DNA of 40,982 nt, taken from Brachionus rotundiformis. Lineage: Eukaryota; Rotifera; Eurotatoria; Ploima; Brachionidae. Numbering within the stretch: position 1 is the stretch's first letter; each line of letters begins with the position of its first letter. A model generated the notes under the pieces. It made no database searches. It was given only the letters and a program-made list of their open reading frames with translations, and had not been told where the DNA came from. A program made the translations under genes and the position numbers. The stretch covers positions 633,770-674,751 of the forward strand of contig JAESIW010000180.1 of the NCBI GenBank assembly GCA_016802295.1, written 5' to 3'. Below, piece by piece: positions 22,561 to 33,360 of this stretch.

Positions 22561-23080
22561 TACGAAATTGCATTTTGAAGATTTTCCCAAGAAAAAAATC
22601 CAGATTTAGCTAAAAAAGAAAAATTGAATGTAACAAGTTATTTTTAGCTACTCATTTCACGGGAAATCGTAATAAATATGGATACTTTGAGGATTCTATA
22701 GAATTATCAATATCATTAACATGGGATCAAAAATAAAAAAAATTAAAATAATTTTTTTTAAGGAAAGATGTGGAAACAGACAGGAGTTATGTCATTTATT
22801 CAACTTCGTACAATAAGACATTGAAAGTAAAAAGCGATATATCTGAGTAATAAATAAAAGAAAGAGCGAAACAATTATTTTTAACTTTAGCAGACTGAAG
22901 TGTTGATTTTTTAACTAAATTAAGTAAAATAGTAATATCTGAGTAAAATTATTACCTGGTTGACAAAGGCTGGTGTTTCCAAAGCCAATTTCTGTTTTTT
23001 AATTTTTTTTTATTCTAATAGTAAATTACTCTTTTTTAATTTTAGATTATATATTAGATAAAAAAACTTTTATTTCGAGG
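22560..23080. other. Spacer with no recognised gene
   Basis: AT-rich DNA lies between the TEX10 pseudogene and the PHD/chromodomain gene. It presumably holds the upstream region of that gene. Confidence 0.4.
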
Positions 23081-23083
23081 AAA

Positions 23084-24311
23084 ATGAGTGATACCAATAC
23101 AACTTGTTCGGACATTTTATCAGATTTTATATTAGTCATGTACTTTTTCTCTTTTCAGTTACCGAAGCCGAAAGTATTACAACAATCTTAGAAGAATTAC
23201 GTTTATGTTATCCGGAATCTTTGGTTTGATTTGATGCTTTCCAAAAATATTTTTTATCCTTTTTATTTAGTCAAAACGACAGATAAATAAATATTATAGT
23301 GGGTTCGTGAACACTGCTACAGCCGTTTTTTGCAAAAATAACTCAGGAAGTGATTCTGTGGATGTGAAGAAAAAGATCATTGGTAAATTCATTTATTTTT
23401 TTTTATTGATTCATTTTTCATCATATGAAGATGGTTCAATTTTTTGTCCATCTTTTGACCAGTGGCTGCATATGGCTTGTTTTATTCAATGGGATCCGTT
23501 GGAACAGAAACTTTGCTTTTCAAAACAGAGTAAAGTTAAAACATTATTTTTACTTATTTTAATTTATTGAAAAATTTTTAGGGGATTCATTAGAGAAAAT
23601 AGAGTTCGTTCCAAACACAGATTATCAAAGTAAAACTTAATTTATAATATATTTTTAAGAATAATTTAAAAATTGTAAGATGAGAATCTGCTTCAGGAAA
23701 GTGACATCGACCCAAACAAAAAAATCAATGCGAAGAATTTGGAATTACCAAAAGGTTTTTTTCTTTCTAGTCCTTTTTAATATTAAAAAATTTTCCTTTA
23801 AGCAAAAAAAAAACTTATTAAATGCTTCTCACTTAGAAAAATGGCTAAGTATAGACTTAAAAAAAAATAAATTGTAAGCTTGACAAGCTAGCAGATCGAT
23901 TTGCTGATAAAACAGATTCAGTGATATAAGATGCGGCTTACGAAGTAAATTACAAATATTTTTATAATATTTAATTTTTTTAATCAATTTTTTAATAAAG
24001 TTTCAGAAATAGTAGGAAATGGAGTTGAAAATGGTAAAATGTTGTTAAAGCTGCGATGGAAGGAAGTAAATGGTGTTCAATTTTCAGAGTAATTTCATTT
24101 TTTTTTTTTTAAATACAATTTTTAATCATTTAATTATTTAAGCTCATGGGAAAGTTCTTCGGCAGTTTCCTTTTCGGATTCTTTTATACAAGAATACGAA
24201 AAGAAAGTTGATGAAAAATTGACTATGCCAAGCAAGCGCAATTACTTTGTAAAGAAGGTTGTGAATGAAGGAAACACGTCACTTCAGAAGACTTGCAATA
24301 AATATTATTAA
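23084..24311 (+). CDS. PHD-like and chromodomain protein of the 12.8-kb element
   Basis: Exons join in phase at 23224-23270, 23383-23430, about 23533-23580, 24089-24142 and smaller introns between. The first exon (ATG 23084?) is uncertain. Middle exons give YYSGFVNTATAVFCKNN joined to KKKIIDGSIFCPSFDQWLHM-ACF, a degenerate PHD-type finger with the typical WxHxxC end. The last two exons give VSEIVGNGVENGKMLLKLRW, then DSWESSSAVSFSDSFIQEYE. This is a chromodomain-like fold signature: I.G....GK...L.WK, a WE pair and a final IQEYE helix. PHD and chromo modules usually read histone tails, so a chromatin-targeting role is inferred. A messy stretch at 23860-23960 has stops, so the gene may be damaged. 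A paralogue lies at 16739-18069. Confidence 0.6.
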
Positions 24312-24710
24312 CTTGAAAAAATATCAAAAAAACTTTAAGAAATTGTGTTTTTATTTTTTAAATAAAATTTACTTGGTTATGGACCTAATACTTAATATCT
24401 TAATAAATATCAATAAAAATAAAATAATTTATAAACATACCGGTAAGAGTATTATTTCCAATATATTTATAAAAGTTTTTCAAAGAAATGCATTTATTCA
24501 AATCGGATCATTTGGATAAAAATGTAAAAATTATTATTAAATTAAATATTATTTATAAGCTTATAAATTAGCTTTGAACTAAAAATGAATTTTCTTCTAT
24601 TAATTAAAAAAGTAACTTTCCAGTTAAAAAAATAATGGTCAAATTAAACTTTATTAAGTTTTTATATGTATTTGTATAATTATTAAATAGAAAAAAGTAT
24701 ATTAATATAA

Positions 24711-27409
24711 ATGAGTCAAAAAAGAAAAAGTAGAGCCAACATTGATTTACAGCTAATTATCGATAAATCAGTGCAATTTTTGATTGAGAATAATTTAAAG
24801 CCATGTGAACTGGTCGGCTCATATAGTGGTGAAAACACACTTTGGGGAAGGCTATGTCTATTTATTTTTGGTGCTTATATGTTAGTTGATTCGCTTTATT
24901 TACACACTATGTGGAAAAGAGATACAAAAAGGTATAAAACAATTGTAATGAACAAGTTTAAACAAATGAGATTTGATAAGAAAGAGAAAGTTATACTTTT
25001 TTCTGAGAAAGATAAAAAAAAAATGAAAAAATACATTACAACAACGGATAATCGTAAAAGATTTAATTCTGAATTTTGTGAATTTATATCAAAAAAATTT
25101 CAGGCCTTGGGTATTTTATGTTGGCTAAAATATGGTTCAAACTGGTTTCGAAAAGATCATGGAAGGAAGAAAGGACATTATTGGAGTGGATATTTTACTT
25201 GCATTTCATGCGATAACTCTTTCAGACTGTATATTCCATCGTACGAAATGGATCAGATGATAATCAACATGGAGAACTATAAAATAAATCACAAATCTAA
25301 TGTCCTTAATTTAAAAAGCAAACGAATTACAGGCGATAAAAGAAAATTGATGTCTGAAAAAATAAAATCAATGGGTATTTCTAACTTTAGAACGCAAAAT
25401 CAGAACAATACTGATCAAACGATTGATTATTCAGTTATAAGGAAGATCTCAAGTGATTATACACATAGAAATAAATTATTCAATGAGGTGAGATCAGATG
25501 CAGATGCAGTGAAATCATCATTTGACCTTCTAGTAAAGAGCAACTGTAAAAAAGGGATAAACGGATTCGTTCAAGAAATATCTATTTTACCTTTTTCAAT
25601 GACAATATTTTCTGAAATTCAAATTAGGATGTGGAATACAATTTAAAAACGCAATCCAGTCTGGCATTTTGACGCCTCCGGACTTTTTATTCCTAGTATT
25701 TTCAACCAAAAAAAGCCACTGCTTTATTCTATCGTAAGTTTTGATCCTATAACTAAATCATTGATTCCCGTAGCAGATTTTTTTTCAACTGAAAACGACA
25801 CAATAAATATATCAATAAACCTTTTAAAAATTACATCATCATTTAGGAAAATAAAACCAGATTTTTATCCAAAGATAGTTGTAACAGACTTTAGTTGGGC
25901 AAATATTAACGCACTTTTAATAATCATTTTAAATTGTGATTAATTCAATATCTTAAATTAAGCTACAGCATTGTGGTTTTAAACGAATCTACCTTTTCGA
26001 AATATTTGAAAACAAAAATTTATATATGTTCAACTCATTTTTTAAAGTTAATAATCGATGATCTTGACAATGTGAATATAACGAAAGATAAAATTAACGA
26101 TAAAATGCGGGCAGCATTTATTTATTGCTTTACTATGCTTCAAAATTCAACCTCGATTAATGAATTCAATCAGAATCTGGAAGACATGGTAACTTTATTT
26201 TGTCAACCACAATTTTCTAAGTCATTTCTTCATTCCCTCGTCAGGACGAGGAAAAATGGGATTTTAAAATGGATACCAAAGGAAAAAAAGAAAAAGGAAA
26301 ATATTTTACTAACAAGTTTACTTTTCGAGTCGACGATTTCAAATGTGAAGAATCTTTCAAAACTCAATTTGGTCGCGAATCAGAGCTGTTTTCAATACCT
26401 TTGATGGAATGCCAAGACAATAATTCTCTTTCTTTCAGAAATCACATTTATTTTTTTTCAAATTATTCCAAAATGACATGTAAAAATGTATATGAGCTCT
26501 TTAACAATGACCTTCTAAGTGACGAAGTAAATAAAACCAATAAATAAATTTTATTCATTATTTTTTACATTTTTAGATAATCTTTAATTGTTTCAAAACT
26601 AAAGCTGAGTCATATAATATAAGAATCATTGACTATTTTTCGACAAGTAAAATTTTTAATGGTGTGTTTATGAGTGAAAATAATTTCGATGAAGTAGAGT
26701 TTATTTTTTTATTTTATTTTAATTAAACAAGTCTTCAAAGGATTTAAATTTGTATTCAATGATATCTGGTTTAGTTTTTGATCCGCGCCGTAGCCATTGT
26801 TGTCTCTTCTTTGCAGATGTAAAAAATCAAAGTTTTTCGTACTTGGATTCGTTAGGGGCCGGAAATGATAATATTTATTTTGAAAAGTGGAAGTAATCAA
26901 TATATATTTCTCTTAAAAAATATATATAGAATCTCATAATTTTTAGATTGTTTTGCTCGTACCGAAAAGATTTATGTGATAAAAAATGGATGTTGAGGAA
27001 GTTTCTCCATCCCTTGCAAAATGATGGTGTAAGTTGTGGTGTGTTTGTTTGTATGTTTTTTAAATGCCTATTAAGTGTTGACGTTGGCGATAAGGAATTA
27101 AAACTGAAAGAAAAATGCCCTTATTGATTCAGAAAAGTGATTTTTGATGAATTGTACAAGGAAAATATCAAATATGTTGGCAAAGTAAATTTATGTTGTA
27201 TCTGCGGAGAGAAAGATTCCGATCAAGAAAAAATTGGTTTTGATTGTATTCATTCGTATCATTCAAGATGTCTAAAAAAAAATGTTTGCGAGCAATGTCA
27301 AGTAATAGATTGCTTACTTGAAAAATATCATCGATCATTAGACACTTTTTTAAATATATTTATAAATAAACTTGAAAAAAGATTTAAATTCGATTCAATT
27401 TTAGAATAA
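24711..27409 (+). pseudogene. DDE-type transposase with Ulp1-type protease and RING finger
   Basis: A 311-codon first frame (ATG 24711) has a W/C-containing DNA-binding-like part (CWLKYGSNWFRKDH...YFTCISCD). After TAA (25644) the same frame gives PVWHFDASGLF (first Asp) and KIVVTDFSWANINALL (second Asp). A frameshift leads to YICSTHFLKLIIDDL, and another, near 26270, to KFTFRVDDFKCEESF and FGRESELFSIP. A Ulp1/C48 protease follows: RRSHCCLFFADVKNQSFSYL-DSLG with His (26795) and Asp (26846) 17 residues apart, then QNDGVSCGVFVC with Gln (27017) and Cys (27035). Trp after His is replaced by Cys. In the same frame, past TGA (27125), comes a RING-H2 finger (CCICGEKD...CIHSYHSRC...CEQC), ending at 27409. 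The unit suggests transposition coupled to SUMO/ubiquitin-type processing, which is inference. Confidence 0.8.
26548..27060 (+). other. Ulp1/C48 cysteine protease domain within the transposase gene
   Basis: Exons: about 26577-26693, 26745-26892 (intron gtagag...aaag between), then from 26947. The splices restore one frame through LYSMISGLVFDPRRSHC and EKWKLFCSYRKDLCDKKWML. His26795, Asp26846, Gln27017 and Cys27035 (first base of each codon) have the spacing of SUMO proteases. The protease itself appears free of stops, unlike the rest of the gene. Confidence 0.8.
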
Positions 27410-28008
27410 CTTTTAAAAACTTTAGTTGTCGTTGTAAACAACATTGTTATATTTCAATGTTTTAATTTATAAACATTAAATTCAGATTATTAAAAATTTA
27501 AACGAAAAAAAAATGAACCATAACTTCCGAAAGTCGAGGTCAAACGAAACTTTAGCTAGTTTAGCGAAGAAAGTAACTGTAAATTCATTTTCAAGAACAA
27601 CCAAAAGTGAATTTAGCATTGTTTCGTCATAAACTCAAGGAGAATACAAAGATATTTTTAAGAGATTTTTTGCTAACTACCAAAAAAATCTCTTAAATAA
27701 CACTTTCAATTTTTTAAAGGTTGGTTAAATTTTGAAATTAAAAAGAGCTTATTTTGTGATTTATTAGAAATATGTTGACCAAGATCCTCTTCAAGCCTTT
27801 GGTATTGTAAAGGAAAAGCTATATTTTTAATGGAAACTCTAGTATTAATCATCGTAAATATTTACTTTGTTAAAAATTATTTAGAAAATATTTAATAATT
27901 CTACTTTAGAAAATTCAATACGAAAAAATACGAAAAAGAAAGGTGAATGATATTAAGTCTAATTCCGAAACAGATACACCACCATCGCCTACGTTACTTT
28001 TTCAGAAA

Positions 28009-28265
28009 AAAAAGAGAGGACGAAAAAGTTTTTTCGAAAGGAAAGATTTAGATTATTTAAACTCAGTTTACGAGCGGACAAAAAACCAAACCACAATGAA
28101 ATGAAGCAGCTTATTTCTTTCCCTTGACAGTCGATACGAAAAACAACAAATCCGTGTAAGTCTTTTAAAAGAATGATCATTTATTAAATTGCAATATAAA
28201 TTATTTTACCTTTCATTTAGAATTGGTTTTCAAATAAGCGGTTCAGAGAAAAATCATCATGCAAA
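28009..28265 (+). other. Homeodomain, interrupted by one stop and an intron
   Basis: It runs from KKRGRKSFF to NWFSNKRFREKS, about 58 residues. Conserved positions present are the N-terminal basic arm, FF near position 8, the LxxxY helix-1 pair, and helix 3 with W48, F49, S50, N51 and R53. The intron 28156-28220 falls just before NWF, a common homeobox intron site. TGA at 28102-28104 lies between helices 1 and 2. Confidence 0.75.
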
Positions 28266-28349
28266 AAGAATCAAGAATTTTCACTGATAAGTAATATAGA
28301 ATTCAGCCAAAAAAATGCCACTCTTGTTGAAGAAGATGATGATGAAGAT

Positions 28350-28610
28350 GGGGGAATTTCTGATTCATTCGAGGAGAATATGGACAACTTCAGCGGAGTA
28401 TTTGACAATGATGTTGTTCTAAGCTCGGAGAAAGAAGATGGTGAAATTCGTGATTCTTTCAAGGAAAATGTTGAAAGTATCAGTGTAGGCGTGGACGGTC
28501 ATGAAATTCAGAGCTCAGAGAAAGAAGATGGTGAAATTCGTGATTCGTTCAAGCAAAATGTAAGTGGAGATCTAAACGCTGATGATATTCATAGCAAGGA
28601 AAAGGAAGAT
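28350..28610 (+). repeat. Acidic coding repeat, EDGxIxDSFxxN units
   Basis: Two units exactly 90 bp apart begin at 28422 and 28512, each with SSEKEDGEIRDSFK.NV. A diverged unit (EDGGISDSFEENM) lies about 86 bp before the first. The spacing is whole codons in the closest pair, so the frame is kept. It is an internal amplification within the coiled-coil gene. Confidence 0.85.
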
Positions 28611-29993
28611 ACTCCTAGACCCATTAAATATACTGAAGATGAGGACTCTTGTATCACACAATATGAATATCCACAATTTATCTCTCACCAATCACCGAAC
28701 ACTGGAAATGAATTTGATTTTGCAGAGATGCTAAATGAATTGAATAAACAGCATGCTTTCGAAACAGATCAATACGAAAAAAAAATCAAAGATTTACAAG
28801 AGGAATTAAAAATTTTAATGGTAATTTTTCAAACTTACGCCAATTGATACGGAAATAAAATTTTATTTAGGATAAATATTCACAAAAACAAATAGTGCTC
28901 AGAAATATTTCGGAGGATTTCGAAAATGTTGTAAAAGAGCAAGAAATTTCAGAGCAAGAAATCAAAAAAATGAAAATAGAACTTGAGACGGGTCAGATAA
29001 AAATAAAAAATTTATACGATGAAAATGAGGAGATAAAATGTATAAATGAAAATATTCAAAAAGACAATTTATTGTTGCAGTCAACAATATCAAGTAATTC
29101 AGAGTTAATAAAAGATTTAAAAGAATCGTTATCAAAAGGTATAATTTCAAAAATTTTATATACAATTGTAAAAGTATTTTATAGGAAAAGAACATATTTA
29201 CATACCTAAATTAGAAAAGGAAAATTTTTCAAATCTTGATGAAAACCAAGAAAGTTTGTCTTAGCATTTATGGTCATTTTAAACATTCTAAATTTATATT
29301 TAGTAATTTCACAATTAAGTGAACGCCTCAACGAAGCAATTAAGCTAAATGAAATACTTAAAACCTCTTACGAAACAGAGTTGAAGATGAAAACTGAAGA
29401 ATATGAGTCAAGTATTTTATAAATTTGTAAACTTTATATTTTCTCATTATTTTTTATCTAAAAGTAATTTCATGTAATCAGGCAAATTTTTCAAAGGAAA
29501 ATGATAAGTTAAAAATAGAATTCGAGGAAAATATTCTTATCCTAAATACTGAACTTGATGTAAAAAAAGAAAATTACAAAATATCCGAGTTAAAAAGAAT
29601 TTCAGAAATTCATGAATTAAAAAAAAAATAAAAAAAAGTAATATAAGAAATTATATTCTAGATAAAAATTTAAACAATTTCTTAAATTAAGTCAAGTCAA
29701 AAAAAACAAAAAAAAGATACCAATATTGCATAAAAATTAAAAAAATGATTGCACAATTAAAAAAATATAAGGAAAAAGAAGAAATGGAAAAGGTAAGAAA
29801 TTAAAATTAATACGAATCTTAAATATTTATATTTAAAAAGATAAAAATTTTTTTGATGAACAATATCTTAAAAAATTGGAAATTAGCTGTTTAAATCTTC
29901 AGCAAAAAGATCTAATTATTTCTTCTAATGAAAATGAGATCAAAATATTAAAGGAAGAGCTTGCTGAGAAAAACAAAGAAAATTTAAGGACGT

Positions 29994-30577
29994 CAAAAGA
30001 TGAAGGTAAGAACACTAGACATAAATATTTCGAATGTTTTTATATTTATTATTTTTGTTTAAAAGTTATTAAACTAAAAGATGATCTGCTCAATGGCGAG
30101 GAACAAAAGCTTAAGCAGTGTGAGCAAGTCTTAATTGAAAGGGAAAAGCAGATAAGTTATCTCCAATCTGTGAATAAATCGCTGAATCAAAATATAACAG
30201 CAATTAATGATTCAAGTAAAAAAATTAAACTTCATTCCGTTTATAAATTAATATTAATTGAAAATACATATAGTTTTAAAAGAAAATAGTGAGATATTAA
30301 AAGCCAAAGATGACCGCCTCCTTGAATTTGAGCAAAAATTAGAAGAAAATATAAATCTAATATCAAAACTTGAGTCTGATCACAAAACGAAGTTGACTAA
30401 ATTACGTGAATCAAAAGATGAAGGTAAGAACACTAGACATAATTATTTCGAATGTTTTTATATTTATTATTTTTGTTTTAACGTTATTAAACTAAAAGAT
30501 GATCTGCTCAATGGCCAGGAACAAAAGCTTAAGCAGTGTGAGCAAGCCTTAATTGAAAGGGAAAAGCAGATAAGTGA
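29994..30577 (+). repeat. Exon-intron-exon duplication
   Basis: About 165 bp (29994-30158) recur at 30411-30575 with few changes. Each copy contains the end of an exon (TCAAAAGATGAAG), a whole intron (GTAAGAACACTAGACATAAT-type start) and the next exon (AAACTAAAAGATGATCTGCT onward). The two copies encode the paired QEQKLKQCEQ(V/A)LIEREK segments. Confidence 0.9.
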
Positions 30578-31569
30578 TCTTAAATATAAATTCGAAACTC
30601 AAATGGTTGATTTGCAAATCTCTGATAGCGCGAGAGCTAATAGATTAGCTGGTATGGAAAAAAATCACCCAAAAAATATTTCAGTTTTAGTAAATGGTAA
30701 AAATTTATTCAAGTTTATTCTTTTTAAATAATTCTTAATTCTATATTAAGATCAAAATGAATGTCAAAACAAGGAACAAGATGAAATTATTATTATAAAC
30801 AACAACCAATCGAAATGTCCTTCAAAAAATTGCGATGGACCTGGAAACATTGAATTAGGACGAAATAATAATTATAGGTTTTTTTAAATTTAATTTTATG
30901 ATCTTTATTATTTAAATAATATTTAAAGTTTCTCAAATTGCCCAAAAAATCCTGGGTTAGGGTTTAGATTAATTTAAATTTTTAAGAATCTTTATGATAA
31001 AAAGAAACAATCTGTCCATGAAAATACTGAATGCAATCACGGTAATTTATCTCACGGAATTCAACAAATGGTAATAAAAATTAACGAAATAATTATAAGT
31101 TTTCATCTTTCTAAATTTAGTGCTATATAATTTTAGTCATAGATAAAAAAAATAACTGATAAAACCTTAGTAATTCCTTTTTTTAAATTTAAGGGAGATT
31201 CGCAAAATATTCTGAGAGACAGACTTGATGAGAAAGCTTCCTTACCATTTAGAGATAAAAATGAAATTAGACTAATTTATAAAATTTATAAATATAAACA
31301 ATAGTATTAGTGTTTATTTTTAGCCTTTTTGTACCAGAACATCAGAAAAAACAAAAGTTGGTGAATTTGTGAGCAGTAGTACGCGTTGTGGCAGAAGCGT
31401 TTATCTTGGACCAAAAGGAGGACTTTATCTTGAAAATCCAGGTGGTTCGCTCTATTATATTCGTGGAAAAGAAAGATTCCAAATCAAATTTCAAGCTGAC
31501 TTTAAGTATTTAGAACAATATGTATTAAACTTTTTTTATTTCAAAATGGGTTATTATTTTTGTTTTTAA

Positions 31570-33000
31570 TTTTTTCATTATTTTGTTAACAAGACTGTCA
31601 AAAGTTCACTTAAATTTTCTGATATTATTCTTTTGGTTTTTTAAAGCTGATTTTTAGATTCCCGCAGTATTTCTTTTTATAAATTTTCTAGAAACTTTGA
31701 ATATATCTTTATTTTAACGAGAGGTTTTAAAAATTAGGTGTAGAACCTCTCACTCTAATTTTCCTAAAATGTCTTGCTTTTTCGCTAAAAACAGAAAATC
31801 TGCTCGACCAGATTGGTTAGGCTTTTTTTACTTCTGAAAAACAGATGTTTAAAAGGCTATAACATAAATGTGATAAAAGCAGCTTGTTGAAAGGACTAAA
31901 AAATGGGATTTTGAAATCGAACGTAGTTTACTGAGTGGAAAAGAAATATTTCTATTTGTGAAAAATTAAAGGTTCAAAATTTCCTTTAGAAAGGATGAAA
32001 AGATCACTATGTTCTAAAAAATTCAGTAAGAATTGAATAAGTAATCCTATCGAAAAGAAATTACAATATTTTATTAGAGACAAAAAGACAATTCATCTTA
32101 GAAATTTAGTAAATACACGTTTCGACAACATATTATCCTTATTTTTTTCCTGTAAAAACAATGCTTGTTTTTATCCCAATCTGAACGAGCTTACCAAGTA
32201 AGTACAACGAATGCTTACTCACTTCTCATTTCCGGCGATAAAGTAAGACATCTTAAATTAAAAGCTAAATTTAAATGAACGTTGAATTCACATAATTCAG
32301 TTAACTCCAACAATAATTTTATAAAAATCAGTTTTTGAAAAAGAAAGATGATATCAGATATTTTTTGTGAACTTTTCTATATATTAGCCAATAATTTAAT
32401 AAAAACGATTGTAATTTTAAAAAATTACCATTATTTAAATTTTTGTACAATAAAATAATTTTAAAATTAAAAAGTAAATTATTTTGAAAAAATCAACAAA
32501 AAATTTATTCGTTTATCATAAACTAAAACTTACTAAAATAAATATATTAGGCATTTTTTGACTTTTTTAGAAACTTCAACTTCAACTTCAACAACTAAAT
32601 GCAAATTACTTTCTTCAAATTTTAATTATCAAAAATAAACATATTATTTTCATGACTTGTAACTACATCAGAGAAATTTTTTTATGCCAAATATGGAATT
32701 TATTTTAATTTGAATTTTGTTTTCGTAATTTGTCAATTTAAAAAAAAAAAAAATATAAATATATTATTTGAGTATATCATTTAACATTTTATTAAAATTG
32801 TTTGTTTTTTAAAACAAACATAACAAAATTTTTTTTTTTTAATTTCCAAACTAACTTAACATTTATAATTTAAATCAATAGATAACGCTTCCTCGTATTA
32901 AAAATTTTTTTAAAAAAATCAGAAAATATTGAGCAAGCTTGCTTAAATTTGCTTAATCCAAAAGTTTTTAAAAATATCAACCTATTTTAAAGTTTTTGAA
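31570..33000. other. Right-hand non-coding part of the 12.8-kb element
   Basis: No gene is recognised. It includes TTCAAC triplet repeats near 32575-32597 and poly-A/T runs. TTGCTTAAATTTGCTTAATC at about 32939-32958 resembles sequence just inside the left end, suggesting subterminal repeats. Confidence 0.5.
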
Positions 33001-33047
33001 GTTTTGTTGAATTGAAATGATCGAATTGAAATGAACTTCACAACCCC
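33001..33047 (-). repeat. Right terminal inverted repeat of the 12.8-kb element
   Basis: Inverted match to 20252-20298; the outermost 15 bases are identical. Confidence 0.9.
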
Positions 33048-33056
33048 AAAAGGCTG
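33048..33056 (+). repeat. 9-bp target-site duplication, right copy
   Basis: AAAAGGCTG, identical to 20243-20251. Beyond it the gag-derived sequence resumes. Confidence 0.9.
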
Positions 33057-33360
33057 TAATTAATAAAAAATCCACTGTGATCAGTTATTTTATTAACAAC
33101 TTGCAATATAATCAAATGGAACAGTTTATATGACAAATTGTGTCTTTATACCAATCGAAAGCAAACTCAGACGGGGATATTTTTTATCCCTAGCCACAAT
33201 TGTTAAATACGCCAAAGCGTATGAATCAAAAAGCCCAATTGACTCAAGATGAATCATTTGTTGATTTGAAAAACGTAGCTGCTGTAAATTCGGTCACACA
33301 AACTCAAACAAATTATAGGCAGAATTCGTATTTTAAGCCTAAAAAACCGTTTAAAAATTA
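33057..33360 (+). pseudogene. Ty3/gypsy gag fragment, 3' part
   Basis: Frames after the target duplication read VINKKSTVISYFINNLQYNQ, then LATIVKYAKAYESKSPID (about 33186-33240) and AAVNSVTQTQTNYRQNS with FKPKKPFKN before TAA (33358). This order fits the C-terminal capsid and the basic end of a Ty3/gypsy Gag. Frames are broken. It continues the gag at 19940-20251 once the 12.8-kb insertion and one copy of the duplication are removed. Confidence 0.55.

Larger units (their letters stand above)
27513..31569 (+). pseudogene. Homeodomain, acidic-repeat, coiled-coil protein with C-terminal GPxGG adaptor motif
   Basis: Many-exon plus-strand gene from ATG 27513 (MNHNFRKSRSNETLASLAKK); a TAA at 27630 may be a lesion. 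Exon 27910-28155 plus 28221 on gives a homeodomain: KKRGRKSFFERKDLDYLNSV, then LDSRYEKQQIRNWFSNKRFR across the intron, with TGA (28102) inside. Next is an acidic part with EDGxIxDSF repeats, then long Glu/Lys-rich coiled coil (28700-30640). Its exons include DLLNGEEQKLKQCEQVLIER and the duplicated DLLNGQEQKLKQCEQALIER. Near 30815 CPSKNCDGPGNIELG joins NCPKNPG (C2HC-like, His not clear). The last exon (from about 31324) has RCGRSVYLGPKGGLYLENPG, resembling the basic adaptor domain first named in chlorella viruses. Role inferred: DNA-binding scaffold of the element. The frame is broken near 29620-29830. Confidence 0.65.
20252..33047 (+). mobile_element. 12.8-kb multi-gene TIR DNA transposon (MULE-like TSD length)
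   Basis: The ends are inverted copies of GGGGTTGTGAAGTTC.TTTCA and AATTCGATC.TTTCAATTCA. About 41 of the first 46 bases match, with looser similarity (TTAAGCAAATTT-type motifs) further in. The ends are flanked by the perfect 9-bp duplication AAAAGGCTG. Inside, three transposon-type genes point the same way: PHD-like/chromodomain (23159-24311), transposase-Ulp1-RING (24711-27409) and homeodomain/coiled-coil (27513-31569). A TEX10 pseudogene (21370-22560) is also included. A 9-bp duplication and fragment capture fit Mutator-like elements, but I do not claim that family from the transposase alone. The insertion site is inside gypsy gag, so it is younger than that element. In-frame stops show decay after or before insertion. 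Confidence 0.85.

Noticed and set aside
24265..24519. Plus-strand frame starting MKETRHFRRLAINIINL
   Set aside because: It starts inside the last chromodomain exon in another frame and continues into low-complexity AT-rich DNA.
32570..32600. TTCAAC triplet run as a functional repeat
   Set aside because: Only a few units, within AT-rich non-coding DNA; a simple microsatellite is enough to explain it.
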